From NCBI RefSeq assembly GCF_000972845.2, contig NC_040018.1:4427022-4491021 (forward strand): 64,000 nucleotides of DNA, given 5' to 3'. The position numbers and the translations under genes are program-made. The notes under the pieces are model-generated. The model had not been told where the DNA came from and did not search any database. It worked only from the letters and a program-made list of their open reading frames with translations. This stretch comes from Larimichthys crocea. Taxonomy: Eukaryota > Chordata > Actinopteri > Sciaenidae. The stretch's first letter is position 1; every line of letters begins with the position of its first letter. Positions 36,501-42,500 of the stretch are shown here, piece after piece.

Positions 36501-39500
36501 CGGAATCTCATCTGTGATGCTCACAATGTTTCACTGTCCTGATGATCCAACTCAACCTCTGGAGTTAAAGAGCTTTTTACCTTTTGAGGAAAAATATAAA
36601 ATATTTGCATGGACCAATCACAGTGCAGTTGGTTGTCTGTGATGATGTCTGTTAAATTAGGCCTGCAACTAATTTGCCAATGAAACCTTTAGTCCATAAA
36701 ATGTCAGAAAATAGAAAAAAAAAATGCAGATCATGAGCTCAAGTTGACACGTTCAGGTTGTTTTGTCTGACCAACTGTCCAAATCTAGGAAATAATTCAC
36801 ATTTCAGAATCTGAAATCAGTTCATTTTTTGTAATTTTGCTTAAAAATGGATTAACTGATTAATTATTTTAACTCTGTTTTGAACTGAAATCAGTGATAA
36901 CACCATCGAAAGATTGGCTAACCGTTCACACAGACGTCGTCCACATTGGTCAGTTTAGATGCTAAATAATCTGATTTGAGATCAGCTGTAACAAAAAAGT
37001 TTCTCGCCTTAAGTAATAAAAATATTCACAGTAAATCATTTTGATTCACTTTGTGTCTGCAGAAAGCGATGCCTCTTTAAAACCGCCTGTCCAGCTAAAG
37101 AGATATTTCTATCCGGAGTGGGCTGACAGAACAGAGCTGACTCCAGATGTGTCTGCTGCACGTGCAAACAAGCAGCTGTTATCAAATGAAGAGGTGATTA
37201 AGTGTGTAGCTTATTTCTTTGTCAGTCAACGCAGGTTTAAATCGAAGTTTTCACGCCGTGAGCATCACAAATAAAATTCCATTAATCTCGACTGTAAAAC
37301 TGAAACCGATCCTCTAACTCGGATATGCCGCTGCGCTGAGTCACTGTTTCTGATTACTTCCTTTTTTTTGTGGCTGCTTCTGCTTTTTTCAGGTTCTTTG
37401 AGTTCAAGTTGAGTTTTTGCGCTTCGTATTGCAAGGGGCAGAGAGTAACAATTAACCCACGAGATGCTCGATGCAGAGCACCACTTTTCCAGAATCATCT
37501 TCATTAGTGGCTTTGCTGCAGTTGTTAGATTTGGGAGTGTTTGTAGATCAGCTCATGGCGGATAGTTTTCTGAGTTATAGTTTCACCAAACTCCCCCAGC
37601 ACTGGATGTCCAAATTCTTTAATATGTCCAGCGAGTGAGCGCTGGGTCAGCCCTTTTGGCAGCTCCTGCAGGGAGACGGTGTCGGAGGTGACATTGTACA
37701 CGCTGTAGCGGGGATTTCCTGTCCATCAGTGACTTTGCCCCTCATTTATCTGTTCTGCTGTGTGAGCAAGTGGTGTTGGTGCCAGCCCTTGTTGCTGGAG
37801 GAGGAGGCATGGAGGGCTCTGGGGGACTAAGATGTTTTAAAGTCCAGGAAAACCAAAGGTGAACCCAGCTCTAGTCAAACTTTCTAGTCCTCTTTTTTTT
37901 ATATTATTTCCTCTCCTATTCCTCCAGTTTTTTTTTTTTTGTTTTTTTTTTCTTGTGATGGGTTTTTTTCTTCCATATTGGCTCTGGTAAACTTCTCAGC
38001 TTAGATTCTCGATTTGAATACCGTACGAGGCTCCTGTGGATAGCGCCCTCTCGGAGTGTCGTCGAGTGTTTGTGCTCTTCTGTCCGATAATAATCCAAAC
38101 CATTTCTCTCCCATGCTCTCTCCCCCTGCAAGGAGCGGAAGGTACACAACCTCTGCTGTGTTTGCTTATTAGCAGTTACATCTTATTGGGTTTCCTTTTT
38201 TGTTTCTTTATTTTTTTGTATTTGTTCTTCTCTGTCTTTTCTTTTTACTGTTGTAGCTGTATGGCAAATCTAATTTTGTGTCCTTGTCCTACATTTTTCT
38301 ATGGAACTTCCATGTATGCATCATATGGGCCATATTGTATCTCTGAGCATAAAAAGAAATGCGTTTCTCTTTCTTTTTGTTTTTCCTTCTTATTTTTAAA
38401 CTAGTTCTGCTGTTTTTACATCCAAATATGACTCTAAATAATCCACCTCATTGATGAAACAAAGTTTTTTGAGCTTTGAGCAGACTAAATGCATCCCTAC
38501 CCTCATTTAACCGTCGCCCATGTATGCGTTTGATCATGGAAACTTCTCATAATGTGCTTTTTCTTTTCTTTGGTTAGCTGTTAAAAGCTTGCATTCCATG
38601 TGTAGTTGTTTTATTTTGACCTTTCATACTGAATAAAACAAGTTTTAAAAACATGGTTAATTTTGTTAAATATGAAGTGTTTACTTTTCATCCAGTGTTG
38701 TTGAGTTAATAATGTTCTGTCTTGTTTTGTTTGTTTTTTGTTTGTTTTTAGGTTTTCATAGAGCTGAGTCACATTAAAAAGTGCAATACAGTGAAGGGAG
38801 TCTTTGTCCTGGAGGAATTTGGTAATTACACCATCTATTGATTCTAGGCCTGTACTCGGCACGGCAGTAACTCAGCTTCATGGCCAATGTATTGACAAGA
38901 GCTAATGAGGGTTTCACTGAATTGGATGCTGGTTCTCCTCGAGGAGCGCCGAGACGCCGACGTCCATGCGTGATTTAAGGAGTGATTAATTGTTCAGAGG
39001 GACGTGCTTTTCTTTAAATCACGAAGTTTAGAGCAAAGTGACGTTTCATGCAGTTGATAAAGAGAGAAATAATAAGTCTGTACGATGTGAAGAAAGAAAG
39101 GTGAGGACGGAAAGTCTGAAAGTATTTTACAACAAAAAGGCAGAAGTAAAAATAGAAACTAAAACGTTGCATCTTAGGAAACATTGTCAGTTCTTGTGGA
39201 ATCATCACTTGATGTATAAATGAATCTAAGTAATTCAAAGTATTTCAGATAAAACGGCTTCATCACATCGACAAGTTGCTATTTTAGAGAAAACAAGAGA
39301 GATTGTGTCTAATGTTAAGAAATGTAAAAGGAAAGATAAACCTTTAAGGATAAGTTTGACAAATCCCATTTAAAAAAAAAAAGAAAAAAGACCTAAATCA
39401 ATAAAAAAATATTGTCTGTGCATCCAGAGCCTGATATTTATTATTCCTGTGTCCCACAAACATTGTCAACAGTGCACCAAATGTGTATTAATCCACAGCT

Positions 39501-42500
39501 GAAAATAGTCCCCAACAAATGCACTGTTCACTCCTGTTTGAGTAATGTTTGCTAAAAAAAAAAACTACAGCACCCAGCTGTTTTAGAAAAAAATAAATAA
39601 AACCACATATTCACGACCTATTCTTTAAGATCTACATCTTCTACAGGAGTAAGTGGGCTTCGGGTGGAGTGGGGAAGTCAGAAAGTATTGAGGCAGATCA
39701 ACTTATTGATGATTTTGGCCTTTTTTCATGGGATTTGTTCTTAGTAGTTATTGTAGTTCTTGCATGACCAGTAAAAGTTACAGACACAATATCAGCACTT
39801 TTACTTAAACAAATCAATAACTGTATGAAACTTGTGTCGACAAATCATCGCTCCGTTAAAATCAGAAGAACACCTGATTTATCAACATCGACAACCGTTA
39901 CTAATATTTAACCTAGCTGTTAAATGTTAACTTGTGATTTCTCATATCTCACTTCGATAGAATCAGAAAAAAAAAATCAGATTTATTAACATTGAAAAAA
40001 ATCCTCTATTAGATGCAGACAGATATTTCACAAAGGAAAAGCTGTTTTAAGACTGTGACTGAAAGCCAGCAGCACTGACAGCTGCTGAGACATTTATTAA
40101 ATCTGTAAATGGAAAACAAATCTACATCAGGTAGCTGTTAGCAGTAGTTGTTCTGTTGTTGATATTTCAGTCTGTAGCGAGCAGCAGTTTGAGGCGTTAG
40201 TCAAGAGCTCGCGTGAGAGGTTGGAGCTGAGAGCCAGGCTGGGTTACTGCCGTGTCTCTGTGCTGCTTTTGTAATGTTGCCCTCATCTTTGCCACTATGA
40301 AAACCTTCATTCTCCAGCAGGTAAAGTGTTGTCACCTTTCTCCTTCCTTACTCAAACTAATTGCGTGCAGTAGTATTTCCACACTCTATCCTTTTCATCC
40401 ATTCATACTTTTTGATTTTCTTTGTTTTTCCTCTTGCTTCCTCACTTCCATCACTTGCTTTTCATTTTTCGGAGATCACCTCCCCCCCCACCACCTCCAC
40501 CCCCCAAGACTCCATCATCTCTCATGTGGTCTATCATTATCTGATAGTCTGCCTCTGTATCTCAGCAACGGAGATCTTTGGTGGCACTGTTGTTTTCGGG
40601 GGTGGGCGGGTGCTTTGAGCAGAGGGATTTAACATCTCCCAGCCCCTTTCATCACGTCCAGATCTCAGCCCTCCCATCTCTGCTATGGGTTCACAGTTAC
40701 TAATGAAAAGTCAGTCTGTCCTGTGGACAGTGACGCGGTCCTGGGTCGAAGGATTTTCGGCCTCTCGTAGCTGCTTTTCTGTGATGTCTTTTAACTTTCA
40801 GTTCTCTGGGGTGGAAGAGGGTTTGGGAGGGGAGTTTGCCCCCCCTCCCTCCTTCTTTTTCTTGTGTTTATTGTTTTTCATATTTGAAACTTTACGACCT
40901 TTGCAGTCTCTTGTTATATGACATTTGTGTTTTTATTTGTCCATCTCGTGGGCCATGAACGTCTCACCGACAGTTCAGGTTTAATACTTTGTTTAATCAT
41001 TACACAGTCAGAATATGAACATATCTCAGCCCCTTACTCTCCTCTCCTGACTGTTGAGGTGAACTCTTCGTGGCCCACGTTTCATTTTACACCTTGTTGA
41101 AAGTCTCCAGCCCTGTAAGCCCCCCCCCCTCAGAAAAAGCTCTCAAACAGTAACTCATTGAGGTTCCTGCTGCCTTTGAATTGTTTGTTTTGTCTCTTGC
41201 ACCGGCATAGTTCCTGAAACTAAAGAAGTGGTGATCCACAAGTACAAGACCCCCATGGTGAGTCCTCGCTTCTTCTGTCACAGTCAGTACGTTTTAACAA
41301 TGTATGTCGAGGTGTGTACAGCAGAAATGTGACTATCTGTAAACTATGTAGCAGTCCCTCCTCCTCTCTGGGAAATCTAACATGAACTTGAATCTGTAAA
41401 CCAACGAGGTCCACGTTACTGTTCTCCGGAGGCCGTACTGGGCTCAGAAGGTACTGTAGAGTGAAGATTCGGTGGAGGGGAAGAAGTTAAAAGATGGTAG
41501 CACCTTCTGAAAGTTTGCCCACGTTAAGCCACGTTTTTACAGAAATCTTACCGTTGAAACTCGTACGTAACTCCTCAGATCCCCCCAGTTTCCACCACAG
41601 ACCGTACAGCAGACGGCACTTCACTCTGTTTGTATTCACCGGCACTTTTCTGGCTGCCTCTGTCTCACTCTTCTCCTCGCCGCGCACAACATGTGGATGT
41701 TTATTAGCCTTCCGACGAGGACACGCAGTCAAAGGACTGATGTAGGATTTCCAGCAGTCTCCTGTTCTTTTCCAGCAGAGTGCATGAGATGATGAGACGC
41801 TGTGGTCTGCAGTGTTTGTAGATCAACCTCTCCGTCCCGGTTCAGTGTGCTCGCTACCTCGAGGGGTAACGGGGGAAAAAAAACAGGACAGAACAGAGAG
41901 GTTCTGTTGTTCTGGGCTTTAGATAGTCAACTCGCCTCACTTTATGGTACGACAGATTAACTTTCCACAGCTGTAAACGTCCGTCTCGTAGTCTTCTCAA
42001 CCATTTTGTCTGAGAATGATCTCCACTCGATACTGAAGCTCCAATCTAACTTTTTCTGACTGAGAAAACGAAGACGTTTTAGTGGCTGTGAGACCGGATA
42101 GTTAATGAACGAGCATTATTCTGTTGTCAGCACTAACTGGAGCTAATAGGTTACATCACAAAGCACCAGTCAATCATTAGATTTTAAGCAAATGTGCAAC
42201 TAAAAGGACACAGATTAGTTTACACTGACCATCCTCGAGGTCTAGCAAACATGTTGAATGCATTTCTTTCCCCGTGAAGTATTCACAGAGACGATTTTGG
42301 AGGAATTTAAATCACTCAATAGCAGTCTTTGGGACACTGCTTCACGTCTCGGCCATTTTCACTGCCACCAACTATTGATTAGCAGAAAGACGGGAAGCTG
42401 CAGAGTGTGTGTGATGCCAGGGTGCACGATACGAACACAACTCGTAGAAAGATCGCTCCAGATTAGTGGTCAGGAAACTCTGAAGTATTTAAACTGAGGG

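Larger units (their letters stand above)
35534..38751 (+). other. MADD: MADD intron 33, unusually rich in exon-like signals
   Basis: A 3.2 kb intron. It contains a TTTG/TG simple repeat (about 35840-35872), a hAT-type remnant (36658-36890), an exon-like plus-strand segment (37063-37193), an antisense reading frame (37525-37718) and the 9-nt microexon candidate (38133-38141). The rest is AT-rich and non-coding. Confidence 0.7.
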
